DNA of 64,000 bases from Lactuca virosa (taxonomy: Eukaryota > Streptophyta > Magnoliopsida > Asterales > Asteraceae). The notes beneath the pieces are model-generated. The model was not told the origin of the DNA, did no database searches, and worked only from the letters and a program-made list of their open reading frames with translations. This document shows positions 33,567-45,322 of the stretch, one piece after another; within the stretch, counting starts at the first letter, position 1, and every line of letters starts with the position of its first letter. The DNA lies in contig CAKMRJ010003334.1 of NCBI GenBank assembly GCA_928212115.1, forward strand, positions 103,637,937 through 103,701,936, given 5' to 3'. Position numbers and translations under genes: made by a program.

Positions 33567-35569
33567 TGTAACATCCCAACCGTCAGGTATTATTAATTTT
33601 TTTCCCATTTAGACTTCATGTCCAATGTCTACTCGACGAGTTGGCGCTTGACTCGTCGAGTAGCAGTGGGCCAGGACACGCCAATTAATGAGTGACTCGT
33701 CGAGTCGACATGGGGGACTCGACGAGTAGGAGCTGGCAGTGGAAACCCTAATTTTCAGGGTTTTTGCACCCTATATATTGGACCATTAGCGCCTCCCACT
33801 GTCCTCTATCACCCTCTTGAGACCCAAAAACCCTAATTGCTGTGAGTGAGAGCTTGGAGAGTGTTTTGGAGCTTTGGGGAGTGACTTTGTGAAGGAAACT
33901 TGTAGATCAAGAGGCTAGCATCAAGATTTCCGTGTGGATACAGAGTCTACTTCAGTTTGGGCACGTTTTGGAGGTAACCAACTGTTACCTTAACCTCTTT
34001 TTCTTCTAGAATCATTCATATGTGAAAACTAGGGCTTTCTTTAGTTATTCATGAAGGGATTTTGGTATGAGAGCTAGATCTGAAGTTGAAACTTCAGATC
34101 TGAACCTCTTTTGAGACCTAAGTCCATAAAGTTTCCAGCTTTTGCAAGGATGAGACTCTCCTATGGTGTAAAGCTCCATTAGAAGCTTAGATTGGTCATT
34201 TAGAGCCTTTAGGGACTTGCATGTGTGTAAAGTTTGCAACTTTACGTGTTAAACATGCCTTAGAAGCTTGGATCTGTAACCTGGAACCTTGGCATGGCTT
34301 AAAAAGTGTCTGCATGGATGAAGGTCTGCAAGGACTCGGCGAGTTGCATAGTCAACTCGGCGAGTCATATGAAGATGGTCGTGAACTCGTCGAGTTGATG
34401 AACAAACTCGACGAGTCCGTTGAAGATTTCCTTGAACTAGGCGAGTCGTTCGAAGACTCGGTGAGTCAGCTAGGGTTTCTCCCAATTCTTGGACACGTAT
34501 GAGCTCGGCGAGTTAAAGGGGAACTCGATGAGCCAATCAAGGATTTCACGACTTCTCGAGTTCAGGAAGGACTCGACGAGTCGGTGAACTGCACTCGACG
34601 AGTCGAGTCAACATGGACTGTTGACTTTAACTGTGGTCTTTGACTTTGACCAAGAGTTGACCAGTTGACTTCTGAGGGTATTCTGGTAACTTGGAGATTT
34701 ATGAAAAAGGGTTTTATGGTAACTATAGGTGGTGGAGTTCGTGTTGGTGATCCGGGAGTTGAGCTTTCTAGTTTCAGACGACAATTGCGAGGTGAGTTTT
34801 CCTCACTATACTCAAGGGTCTAAGGCACCAAGGCCGACCCTTTGGATTATTATATGGTCATGTTATACTAGTATAATCTGTTAGATCGGTATCCTAGAGG
34901 GTAGGATAATATTATATGATATGTGGTATGATCTGTTAGATTGGCATCCTGGTAGATAGGATGGTGTTATGTGCTATGTGGTAAGATCCGTTAGATCAAG
35001 TATTGTCTATGGACTGTTATGTGATTATCTATTATATGTGCACATGTTTGTTTGGCGGTTGAGGCTTATCTGCTCGGTGCGAAGGCCAATAGACCTGGGC
35101 ATTCCAACCTGTAGGTTGTGGGCCATGAGTATTCCATCCCGAGGATGATTGGACTCAGAGTATGTGGGCATTCCAACCGGTTGGTTGTGGGCCTGGGGTA
35201 TTCTAACCTGATGGTTGATTGGACCCATAGTGTGTTGGCAATCCAACCTGTTGGTTGTGGGCCTGGGGTATTCCAACCCGATGGTTGATTGGACCCATAG
35301 TATGCTGTTATGATTCTATGTGTATTGTTGCAGGTATGGGTATTTTGGGGGAACTCACTAAGATCTCGGGCTTACAGTTTCAGTTTATTGTTTCAGGTAC
35401 ATCAGGGGATCGCGGCAAGGCGAAGGCGTGATCGTACAACTCCTCATGTTTTGTCAATGTTTTTGGGAAAACTCTGATATTATACATTTTGGAAACAAAG
35501 TTGTAATGATTTTTAATGGTTTGAAATGTTTTTAAAAGTTTAAATTGGTTTGAATTTTTGGGTGTTACA
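33567..35569 (+). repeat. 5' LTR (2003 bp) with CTCG-CGAG phrases
   Basis: Starts TGTAACATCCC and ends GGGTGTTACA. It carries many ACTCG(A/T/G)CGAGT near-palindromes (33630-33728, 34330-34610), a TATATA box at 33772-33778, a tandem cassette of GGGCATTCCAACCTGT-like units (35095-35300) and the conserved box at 35352-35375. Confidence 0.87.
33771..33780 (+). promoter_or_regulatory. TATA box of the 33567 LTR
   Basis: CTATATATTG after GGTTTTTGCACC. Position and context resemble the other LTR promoters in the window. Confidence 0.5.
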
Positions 35570-35572
35570 AGT

Positions 35573-35585
35573 TGGTATCAGAGCC
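35573..35585 (+). other. Primer binding site, Met-tRNA type
   Basis: TGGTATCAGAGCC, three bases after the LTR end; exact Met-tRNA match. Confidence 0.9.
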
Positions 35586-36195
35586 TTGGTTTGAGTGAAT
35601 TGGAGGAACATGCGTGTAACTCCAGTCTCAAATCAAGGAAAGGATTTTCAAAATGATTTCTTTAAAAAGGTTTTCAAAATAAGTAAAGGAGGATGTAGGA
35701 TGTACGATCAGTTGGAGCCAGTAAATAGCCCCAAAATACCATACAATTATTTGATATGTTAGAACAACATGCTAGTGCTAGACTAGGGGTCTTCAGGAAT
35801 TGCATGATAGAATTGTCTGATTGTATGATGCCTGATAGCCTAGGGTTTCCCTTATATGAAATTGACATCATTACTGTAGTTGCTTAGTGTATGCATCACG
35901 ACCATACATAATTAAGATCTTATAGCCTAAGAATGTTTGATTTAGCCTTATGTTCTGTTCTTGTTTGATTGGGAGCTTAGAGTAGGATTGGATATTCGAA
36001 AGTCTATAGGGTCTAGCGTTATGTATGACTGGCATACACTAGGGCTGCAGGGGTTGGTGGAAGTTTCATGGATGGGTGAGTTGTAGGGGACCGGTAGGTC
36101 AGTTGTGAGACGGTTAGCCTTCCTCTAGGAGTGAGGATTGAGTGTTCTCTATTATATGTATGTTGTTAGGGTGTTGTGGTGATACTTGAGACAAA

Positions 36196-36252
36196 TATGG
36201 GTAGGTGTGGAAGGTAGTATGGGCCCGTACTACTGAAATCACAGGACCCATA
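36196..36252 (+). other. Conserved two-stem hairpin, copy B
   Basis: Outer arms TATGGGT and ACCCATA pair fully; TGTG and CACA pair inside; GGTAGTA and TACTACT surround GGGCCC. It ends 96 nt before the gag ATG. Confidence 0.7.
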
Positions 36253-36348
36253 CGCGTAACAAGGAAGTCACAACCCCTAGGGATTATACAGGAGTTTGTT
36301 CCCAGTTACTTATGCGGATTGTCTGATATCTTCCTGTTGTGTTTCAGA

Positions 36349-36618
36349 ATGGCAGTTACGAGGCGTTTCACGTCGGGGTCCGGATCAGGATCAGGACAGG
36401 GTGATCAGGAGGCCCCAGTGGCACCTGAGGCTATCGGCCAGGAGGGGCCAATGTTGACAGAGGATCGGGTCAGGGAGATCATCCGCGAGGAGGTGGTCGA
36501 GATTGTCTGGGGTCAGATTCCGGAGTTGTTCGGGACTATTAAGTCCGCTATGATGGAGTATTTCGACGACAGATATGCAGCCCTCGCTGAGACAGCTGCC
36601 GCTGCAGCCAACTCCTAG
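36349..36618 (+). pseudogene. Gag N-terminus, truncated
   Basis: Starts MAVTRRFTSG, with a Gly/Ser-rich run, then an acidic amphipathic stretch (VREIIREEVVEIVWGQIPELF), typical for the N-terminus of chromovirus-like gag. The frame stops at 36616-36618, where the inverted neighbour begins. Confidence 0.72.
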
Positions 36619-36865
36619 TGACAATGGGGTCCCTTTCCCCATGGAACACAGGAGCTCCACAAGCATGGAATTACCGGAAAGTCAGTGTGCGAGCTCCAAT
36701 AATAGTCAAAATCTCCGCATGGAACGCGCCCAAGCATTCATTCACTATCTCTGAAACACAGCGAGAAATCTCCGCTGAGATGAACTCCCGCAACTACTTG
36801 CTAATTGACTCGGCACCTGCACTTGAGCCGGAACCCGAACCTGAACCATTTCCCTGCGAGCTCAT
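36619..36865 (-). pseudogene. Gag N-terminus of the inverted element
   Basis: From ATG 36865 on the minus strand: a Gly/Ser-rich start, one TAG, an amphipathic stretch (REFISAEISRCVSEIVNE), then CGAPVFHGERDPIV, a hallmark of this gag class just before the capsid. The frame reaches the junction at 36618 and is cut off. Confidence 0.7.
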
Positions 36866-36962
36866 CTCCAATTGAGATACAATCAAGACAACAATCAGAA
36901 CTCGCCCAAGAATCCACCTTTCATAAGCTTCTTAGATTCTCCAAGACTCTCACCGATTCGAG

Positions 36963-37020
36963 TATGGATCCTGTGCTTTCAGTAGTACGGGCCCAATACT
37001 ACCTTCCACACCTATCCATA
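36963..37020 (-). other. Conserved two-stem hairpin, copy C
   Basis: On the minus strand the outer arms are TATGGAT and ATCCATA, and the inner arms GGTAGTA and TACTACT surround GGGCCC. It lies 97 nt upstream of the gag ATG of its own element. Confidence 0.7.
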
Positions 37021-37687
37021 CTTTCATCAGCAATCCTCCTGAATCCTCTAAGTCACTTCTTCAAACCATTACGCCAGTACTCACTGAACCATACTACTAA
37101 CCCAATGCAACATATCCTAGGCTTTCCTAGTTCCCAAACTCACCCAGTCCTCAGCTGCTGAAGGATTCCCATTAATGTCAACTAGCCACCTCATGAATAT
37201 AGCCACATGCAACAGAGATCAGATAATCCTTCGAGTAAAAGACTCAACCCTAGAACATTTGGACTCAGACGATAGCTGCGCAATAGGGTCAAATCCATCA
37301 CTCTGAGATTATCCAGCCCGTGCCACATGTGACTTAGCATATTCACTTAGTAGCTAGCTCACATTGCTAAGAGTCCCACAAAGCACAAAGGAAGCAGCAT
37401 TCAAACAAAGGAAAATCTAACCAACATACTCCAATCAAACCATTCTATTCTCTAAGCAGGAATCTGTACTAGCATGCAATTCGAAGGCTCATACAATCAG
37501 GCATATCCTAAACAAGCCATCCTACCACTGGCTGATCAGTTCTAGCATGCAAATCTACAAGCTCATATAAGCATACAAAGGCATCTCTCATAGATCCTTA
37601 ACTCTACTCTAGCATGTGAATCACATAATCATATCATATCTCATAACATACATGTATTGGTATTTTGGGAACCACATACTTGAGCTT
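37021..37687 (-). other. Leader of the inverted element
   Basis: Non-coding; matches in reverse the leader at 45500-46140 of the other element, for example the TGTGCTTTGTGGGACTCTTA region. No further feature seen. Confidence 0.6.
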
Positions 37688-38267
37688 GGTCGATTTCGGT
37701 GCGGTTTTTGGCCAAAACCGAACCGAAAACCGCAACTTCGGTTTTTTGAAATTTAGAAACCGCACCGTTCGGTTTTTATGCGGTTCGGTTTTTGCGGTTT
37801 TTTGCGGTTCGGTTTTTTTTTTGCGGTTTTTTGTTAGTTTTTTTTTGTTTTCGTTTTGCCTTTTTACTAAAACTCAAGTAACTCAGCGAGTTGCTTTGAC
37901 TCAGATGAGGAGTGCTAATCATTTATTGGAGATAAACCGATACCACCACCTATTGGTTTGAAATCAAATTACATAACCACTCATCTAACATGTTTCTAAT
38001 GCTTCAATATAATATGAATTTAATATAATATTTGTTTCACAAGTACATACGATAATATCAATTAATGTATTCATAAAAATGATACTATATCACTAGTACT
38101 CTTCATATTTAAATGTTAAAAAAATGTCATAAACATTATTTGTTATTGTAAATACCACGGAATGTATGCTTAAAAATATACAATCATCCTCCGATAGATA
38201 AGATAGATATTTATATTTATAGAAATTTTAATTGTCATAAGTACTTGGTTCTTACAAATATCAACAC

Positions 38268-38270
<3 letters not shown>

Positions 38271-38344
<74 letters not shown>
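38271..38344. repeat. (AT)n microsatellite
   Basis: About 37 uninterrupted AT units, forming the loop of the foldback. Confidence 0.95.
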
Positions 38345-38347
<3 letters not shown>

Positions 38348-38361
38348 GTGTTGATATTTGT

Positions 38362-39354
38362 CAGGGCCGGCCCAAAGGGAGTTCAAAGTGTGCCCATGAA
38401 CAGGGCCCACTGAAATCTAAGGGCCCAATTTTCTGCTAGCCTTTGTATTATCTTATTAGCCCAAATAATATTAGGTTTTGAGAAGAAAAGGAACGACGCA
38501 AGCAAGTGGGAATTACAAATTTTTGGGGGAAAAACGACGCTTAGGTTCCTTCAGTCTCACAGATAGTGGTTCAGATGCCAACGAAAAAACGTATCATCAT
38601 CGAGCTCCTTAAAAATAGTCTCCTTCTTTAATTCTTTGTTTAAAATCAGAAATATCATTCGTTTGGAACCCTTCATTCCTTCAATCTTCGAACATCAGAC
38701 GAATTTCAAAAGAACTGAGTTCTTACTTCTTTCTTCATAAACCTTCGACATCAAAAGGAAATCATAAGCCTTCAATCCTTGTTAGGAGCTGTTGAAAATC
38801 AGAATTCAAGGGTCTTAGGTATGAAAATCAAAAGGTATAATATATATTTTATTTATTTGATACACTTTTTTATCTGATACCTATTTTCTTGATATCAGAA
38901 GCAAAATATGCCAATCCAACTTCTAGGTTTCGAAGTTTATAATTCTTGAGTTGTTTGAAGTTTCAAAAACCATAAGGTAAATTTCTAAATTTCTGATTTC
39001 TAATTTTCTATAGGAACAAATTAGACTTACTCTTTACTAATAATGTCAATTAACATTCTGATTTCTGATTTTTGTTTTATGATTCGTTTATGATTTTTTA
39101 CAGGTTTTTTAAGGATGAGGTGTTAAAACATTACTACTTTGGTTTTAGAATCTACAAATTACAGTTTTAGAATCTACAAATTGAAATTTTAGAATATACA
39201 AATTGTATTGTTTTGGATGAAATTTTAGTATTATATGTTGCAATAGAATATGCAGAATTATGATTGTTTTGCTTAAATTTTTATTCCTTTCTAGTTTTAG
39301 GGCCTATTTTTTGATAAATTGCACAGGGCCTTCGAAATCTCGCGGCCGGCCCTG
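38362..39354. mobile_element. Non-autonomous hAT element (993 bp)
   Basis: Ends CAGGGCCGGCCC and GGCCGGCCCTG, an imperfect terminal inverted repeat. It is flanked by perfect 8-bp ATATTTGT duplications (38354-38361, 39355-39362), the duplication size of hAT transposons. CAGGGCCGGCCC ends are known from Tip100-like hAT elements. There is no transposase frame inside. Confidence 0.85.
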
Positions 39355-39429
39355 ATATTTGTAAGAACCAAGAACTTATGACAATTAAAATTTCTATAAA
39401 TATAAATATCTATCTTATCTATCGGAGGA

Positions 39430-39437
<8 letters not shown>

Positions 39438-39507
<70 letters not shown>
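39438..39507. repeat. (TA)n microsatellite
   Basis: About 35 TA units right of the foldback. A 'YIYIYI' frame across it is an artefact. Confidence 0.93.
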
Positions 39508-39511
<4 letters not shown>

Positions 39512-39816
39512 TGCGGTTCGGTTTTTTGCGGTTTTTGCGAGTCTAGAAACCGCACCGCACCGAGTATTTTCGATTTTTGCAAAACTAAAAACCGCACCAT
39601 CGGTTTTTATTTCGGTTTCCGTTTTTCGGTTTCGGTTTATGCGGTTTTTTCGGTTTTTTTGGTTTGCGGTTAGGTTTTTGCTCACCCCTACATCACACCC
39701 TTTTCTTTGCTTGAAATTTTTTTTTATAAAAATGATTTTATTTTGAAAATTTTCATACCAAGTCCTCAGTTTGAGTTCAGACACACCCGAAAGTATGTCT
39801 GAATCCCTCAAACCAA

Positions 39817-39829
39817 GGCTCTGATACCA
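39817..39829 (-). other. Primer binding site, Met-tRNA type
   Basis: The minus strand reads TGGTATCAGAGCC, three bases from the LTR at 39833. Confidence 0.88.
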
Positions 39830-42556
39830 ATTTGTAACATCCCAAAATTCATGACCAAAAATTTCATTTTTAATATAACTAAAACACATTTGTAACTTGG
39901 TTCACACATTGAAAAAAATTTTAAATAAAACATTTATCATAGTTCTTTCCCACAAATCACATATTGCGGAAAACATAAGTGTATGCGTTGCGATCGTCCC
40001 GAGCTCCTTTATTTGAAAACTGGAGGTACCTGAAACCAAATCTTAAAGCCGTAAGCATGAAACTTAGTGAGTTCCCCAAATACCACATACCATACATATC
40101 TACATACTGCCTAGCATATCTGGGTGCTGGCATACCCCTTCGGTCTCTTTTAACCGGATACTGTCTAGCATATAAGCACATAAATCACATACTGTCATAC
40201 ATAACCATGAGCCATACATATCATTCATATATCATAATCAATAAAGATGTTATGTGCCAAACATAGTCTTGCCGTTATGCCACAGGCCGCCACGTGGTCT
40301 TTCTTGCCAAGTCGGGGGCCACCCCCTGGGTCTTACAGACAAGTGCCAAGAGCCACCTCCTGGTCTTCCATGCAAGCATCACAGAGACAACTAGCATACA
40401 TAGTACTCTACATAGCTACTTAGCATACAGTGTGCCAAGATCCACCTCCTGGTCTTTCATACATAAGCTCTGATTGGATTTGTTAATATTAAATACCATA
40501 TAGGTCATAGAATCCATCCCCACTTCATCATCAATTGTAATATCCCCAATTTGGGTTTTATAGGGTTCATGGAGTTTTTTACCCAAATCATCTAATCCAT
40601 CAATGGGATGATTGGATTGAGATTCGAACCATGAAAACCACTCAAGGGAGGTTAGAAAACCAAACTCTAATCATCAATCGAAGCCAAAATAGACATTGGG
40701 GTTCAACCCCAATCATGAACTCGAAAAATAGAGTTACAAGGGGAGAAATTATACCTAGAAAGCCTTTTATTCATCTTCATTTTGCTTGGATGCACAAAAC
40801 TCCACTTGAATCAAACTCCATACGCTCTTGAGATCAAAATTGCCATTAGAGGAGGTGGTGAGAAGCTCAGTCACGTTTTTCTCCTTATGAGGGAATATAT
40901 GCATCTTATTTCTCCAAAGTTTACAATTTGGTCCCCTAAGTTTTTTGTTTTGGCCAAAACCCACCAATCATCAATGCTTGTGATTTTAATTTAATTTTTT
41001 ACATAACAGGTCCTTCTCCATCCATTACGTAACTTTTGTAGTCCCTTCCACTAACTGAGTCAACCCTTTGGTCAACTAACTTTGCCAATTTGACACTCTT
41101 GGCCCTTTAACTTTTAAAATGTTATTATTTTCTGTAACATCCATAAAATTCATGAAAATTTTAAACTTTTTAAGACAATCCAAAAATCATCATTGTTACA
41201 AATAGTTTTCAAAACATGTTCAATATCATAGTAATCCTAAAATCATGAAACAAAACATAAGGAGGTGCACGATCAAGCCTTTGCCTTCCCACGATCATCT
41301 GAGGTACCTGAAACATAACCTAAAATTGTAAGCCCAACGCTTAGTGAGTTTCCCTAAAATACCATCACAACACATAATCACAGATATCATAGCAACATCA
41401 TGCATACCTAACCTTCATCATGTCTGGACCGCCGCACCGGGCCTTCAACCTGTTTGGACCGTTCTCCGGGCCTTCGGCCTGACTGGTCCGCCTCACGCGC
41501 CTTCATTCTATCTGGGCCGCCCTGGGTCTGTTGGCCTTCTACACACAGCATGACCGCCTCAACCCAACCAACCATCACATATCCACATATAACATAATCA
41601 AACATAACTAGCATATACAGGCAGTCATATAGGTCTAGCGGATCACTATAGCATAGCACATCCTATCTACCAGGATGCCGATCTAACAGATCACTACAAC
41701 ATATCAAGCATAAAATAAACTAGGATAACAATCCAAAGGGCTGGCGTTGGTGCCTTTGACCCGAGAGTATAGTGAAGACAACTCACCTCACACTGACAAA
41801 TCGTACTAAAAACCTCCGGCTGCTGGCTCACTAAACTCCCCGAACTATCACAATAAATAAACATCCAATTAACTAATAAACCATACTTAAGGTAAATGGC
41901 CACTTTACCTTTTCCCTAATTGGAACAAGACCCAGGCCCAATTCTTGATCCAAAAAGCCAAAATTTATTCAAGACCCATAATTGGCCCAATTTTCCAAAT
42001 TGGGACCAAACTCTTTTTTGGGCCTTATCCTAAGATCCAACCCTTCACTTGGCCCAAAACACTCATACTCAGATAGTCCAATAAGGACCTAAGCATTCAA
42101 GCCCAAAAGGTGGCCCAAAACTTGAAGCCTACATTCCAAAATCCAACAGACGGTTGTACGCGGGGCGTACTCCTGCGGTACGCGGGGCGTACACCGAGCG
42201 TTGCATTGACCCACATCGGGGTGGCTGACCGAGTACGTGAGGCGTACTCCCCCTTACGCAGGGCGTACCCTTGCAGATCAAAAAGTCTCATTATGTGCTT
42301 AATGTCTGTAGAACTTAAATCCAAACTAAAGATCCATGGTCCAAATGCACCCTAGAGCCATAAAGTCTCCAACTTTATGACTTTACACGTCCAAAAGTTC
42401 TTAATACAATGTATTAATCCATTAAGACCCCTTTTCCAAATGCATGGGACACTTCTAGCCATTGGAACCTCATTTTTATGACTAAGGACCCCTCCAAGGG
42501 TCTGAAAGGACGACTCAAAACATCTAGGACATGCCATGCTCAAGATGGAGTATTTG

Positions 42557-45306
42557 TGTAACACCCTGTTTATTTATTAAATAAATAAAAAAATTAATGA
42601 ATGAATAATAGCCCTAAAATAAATAACTATATATCAAATGATGGTCTCGTAGAGCTAATTGTCACACTTTAAGAGATTGGGGGTTAAAAGTGTAAAATCC
42701 GGACTTAATTTGTAAGTATTATGGAAGGCAGGGACTAAATTGTAACTTTTGGGACTTCATTTAAAGGGATTTTAAAGGCTTAGGGGTTGTATTGTAAATT
42801 AGGGGTTTTATTTTATAAGGAATTATGGAAGGGAGGGCTGAAATGTAAGTTTTGGATTTCATTTGAAAGAGAATTGCAGGGCAGGGACTAATTCTGTCAT
42901 TATGGTTCAAAGTTTTAAGGGAGCCGGTATATATGGTGTTAGCAACCAGCAAACCCTAACCCTAAGCGCCCTAATCCTCCAACCGCCACCTTCTTTGCGT
43001 AGCCGCCACTCCCATCGGCTCTTCTTGTTCCGATCAACCAAAGACCGTCGAGACCACTGCTGTCGGTGACGCCGTGAGTGGCTTGGAGGGCCATCGAGAC
43101 CGGAGATAGAGATGCGAACGATGAAGAGTGGGCTGCCAAGACCATAATAACACCGGTGCTTGCTTTTCTTCTCCATTTCTTCTCCGGTGGTGTCTATCGG
43201 GTGTCGGTTGGTCGGGGCCGCCTCTCCGTGTTTCCTCTTCTTCTTCCGCCAAGTCCGACGACAAAGTTGTAACTACAAGACTGACGACCTGCTGCTCCCG
43301 TGGACAGGTCGGACTGTCGTGTTCTCCTCCGCCTTCTAGCCATCACGACACCGCCGCTGCTAGCCACTACTGCTGTCACTCCCGTTGACGTGCTTTGGGA
43401 TCTCAGGCGACGATTGAGTGTGTGTGATACCTTGCTGTCACCGGAAAAAAGGATCATGAGGACCTCCTTTCGTTAGGTGTTGCTGCTTGCCGCCCTATTG
43501 TTCTCTGCCACCATCAACCACCGTGTGTAGGGCGGCTGTGTGATACATTTTGGGTGTGTGTGTGTTTGTTCCGATGGAGTGAAGGGTGGAGTATTCGTTG
43601 GCCAGAAAACCCAAGAAAAGCCACCGCCACCATCTGCCGCCGCCGGCCACCACAAGGTGGTTGTGTGTGTGTGTGTGTGTTTATTTGTTTAGTGTGTGTT
43701 TATTTGTTTAGTGTGTGTTATTTTGATATTTATCATTGTAAAATGTAAATTACAGCTTGGAATAATAAAAGAAATTGAAAACCACCACCTTAGGGTGGTG
43801 GTTGCCGCCTCCTGCCGCCACCGGTCGCCGTGTCGCGTGGCGGTGTGCCTTGTTGGATAGTGACTAGTTTGGGGTGTTTGGACAAGGGACTAAAACCCTA
43901 GTGGGCCTTGTAAGCCCTAATAGGCCCAATGAAGGCTAATGGGCTTAATAAACCCTAATGGGTCCAATGAAGCTTAATGGACCTAAAAGCCCAAACAGAT
44001 GACTAATGAGTCTAATGAACCTTAATTGATCAAAAGACATATCAATTGGGTCTATTGGGATAAGATGGGGTTGGAAACCCTAATTAGGGTTTAGAAAACC
44101 CTAATATTGGATTTATGGGCTTGGACTTATTGGGACCCACTTTTGGGCCATTGGAATGGAATTGTGTGATTAAGCCCAATCACACCATATGACTTATCTA
44201 GAAGAATGATGGACTTAATGGATTAAGTCTTTAATGGGTTAAATGAGAAACACTTAACCCTAATCATCATTTTATGTGAAAACCCTAATTTCACTTGGGT
44301 TTATTGTTGGGCCTTTCTATTGGGCCATCCAAAGTCAAGCAATTGGACTATAATACTTTAATGGGCTTAGGGTAAGGCCCATGTAAGGGGTTTAGGCCCA
44401 ATTTGGAAAATTGGGCCATAGATGGGCCACAGTTTGGGCCTTAATGATTATATGATGTTGGGCCTTATGGTAAGACCTTATAAAGGTTTGGGCCCAATTT
44501 GGAAAATTGGGCCATATGTTGGGCTGTGACTCATAGTTGACTTTTGGGCCTATGGATTGGGCATTGGGCTTGAATAAAGCCAAGCATGGGGTAATGTAGT
44601 AATGACCCAAGAACGTACTTATGATTATGTAGTGGAACCCAATTATTAATTGGGTGATGTTTGTTGTTGACAGTTCGAGAATCTGTCATCCAACAGCTGG
44701 GGTTGAGCCTGCGGGACTTCAGCAGTGTGGGATTGTGTCTATGGGACTTCAGCAGTGTGAGGTGAGTTACCTTCCAGTAACGGTGGGTCTACGGCCACAA
44801 TGCCGACCCACCAGTAGGAGTTGTATGTTAGATGATTGTCTTTGTGATATTCACCTAGGTTTGCTACTACCTGATATGTTATATGCTGGCATGATATGTT
44901 ATATATGATATAGGTAGTAGGGGGAGAATAGTCCCCAAGTTCGGTTGGTAGGACCGAAGGGTAGGTCGGCACCCCAGAATTGCCCGGCAGTATGTAGGCT
45001 ATGTGATTGTATGGTATGTGGTACGATGGGGGAACTCACTAAGCTTCGTGCTTATGGTTTACAGTTTTGGTTTCAGGTACTCGTTTTTAAAGGAAAGGAG
45101 TCGGCTTGATCGCAACGCATCACACTATGTTTTCCGCACATGAGATCTTTGGGATTACACTCTGATATGGTTTTATGATAATATGTTTTGATTACTGACA
45201 CTTTGGTTTGACACTAGATATTGTTATGAATGTTTTTATACTGATGGTTTTATGTAATAACTTATTTAAAAATGAAATTTCTAGCCTTGAATTTTGGGAT
45301 GTTACA
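42557..45306 (+). repeat. 5' LTR (2750 bp)
   Basis: Starts TGTAACACCCTG, ends GGGATGTTACA. TATA box GTATATATGG at 42927, directly followed by AACCCTAACCCTAA words. A GC-rich block (42970-43840) with CCGCCACC words gives overlapping frames on both strands that I regard as non-coding. GGCCCAATTTGG/CCAAATTGGG words are frequent (44390-44520). The conserved box is at 45032-45054. Confidence 0.87.
42927..42936 (+). promoter_or_regulatory. TATA box of the 42557 LTR
   Basis: GTATATATGG, repeated at 49678-49687 in the 3' LTR, 20-30 bp before telo-box-like AACCCTAACCCTAA. Confidence 0.55.
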
Positions 45307-45309
45307 AGT

Positions 45310-45322
45310 CGGTATTAGAGCC
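45310..45322 (+). other. Primer binding site, degenerate Met-tRNA type
   Basis: CGGTATTAGAGCC, two differences from the usual TGGTATCAGAGCC, three bases after the LTR. Confidence 0.75.

Larger units (their letters stand above)
33567..36618 (+). mobile_element. Gypsy element: LTR, leader and start of gag, 3' truncated
   Basis: LTR 33567-35569, Met-type primer site 35573, leader with the conserved hairpin (36196-36252), a TTTCAG just before the gag ATG (36349), and 89 codons of gag. At about 36618 it joins a minus-strand relative, so the rest is lost. Confidence 0.82.
38182..39435. mobile_element. Foldback repeat with AT-repeat loop
   Basis: Arms of about 90 bp (38182-38270 and 38345-38361 plus 39363-39435) are almost perfect inverted copies, separated by an (AT)n loop. 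The right arm is split by a hAT-like element. Confidence 0.75.
37688..39690. mobile_element. AACCG-rich DNA transposon remnant
   Basis: Both ends carry AACCGAACCG/CGGTTCGGTTTTT-type sequence (37690-37830, 39508-39670). The right end reads TGCTCACCCCTA, the complement of a TAGGGGTGAGCA end common in plant non-autonomous DNA transposons. The matching left end is not visible. Comparison with 45480-45500 shows that this block interrupts the leader. It contains a further nest. Confidence 0.55.

Noticed and set aside
39378..39889. Frames with runs of Tyr-Ile
   Set aside because: Direct translation of the (TA)n tract and AACCG-rich sequence.
43034..43457. Overlapping 60-90 codon frames on both strands, present again at 49785-50139
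   Set aside because: They lie in the GC-rich block of both LTRs; identity reflects LTR duplication, and no family or codon signal is seen.
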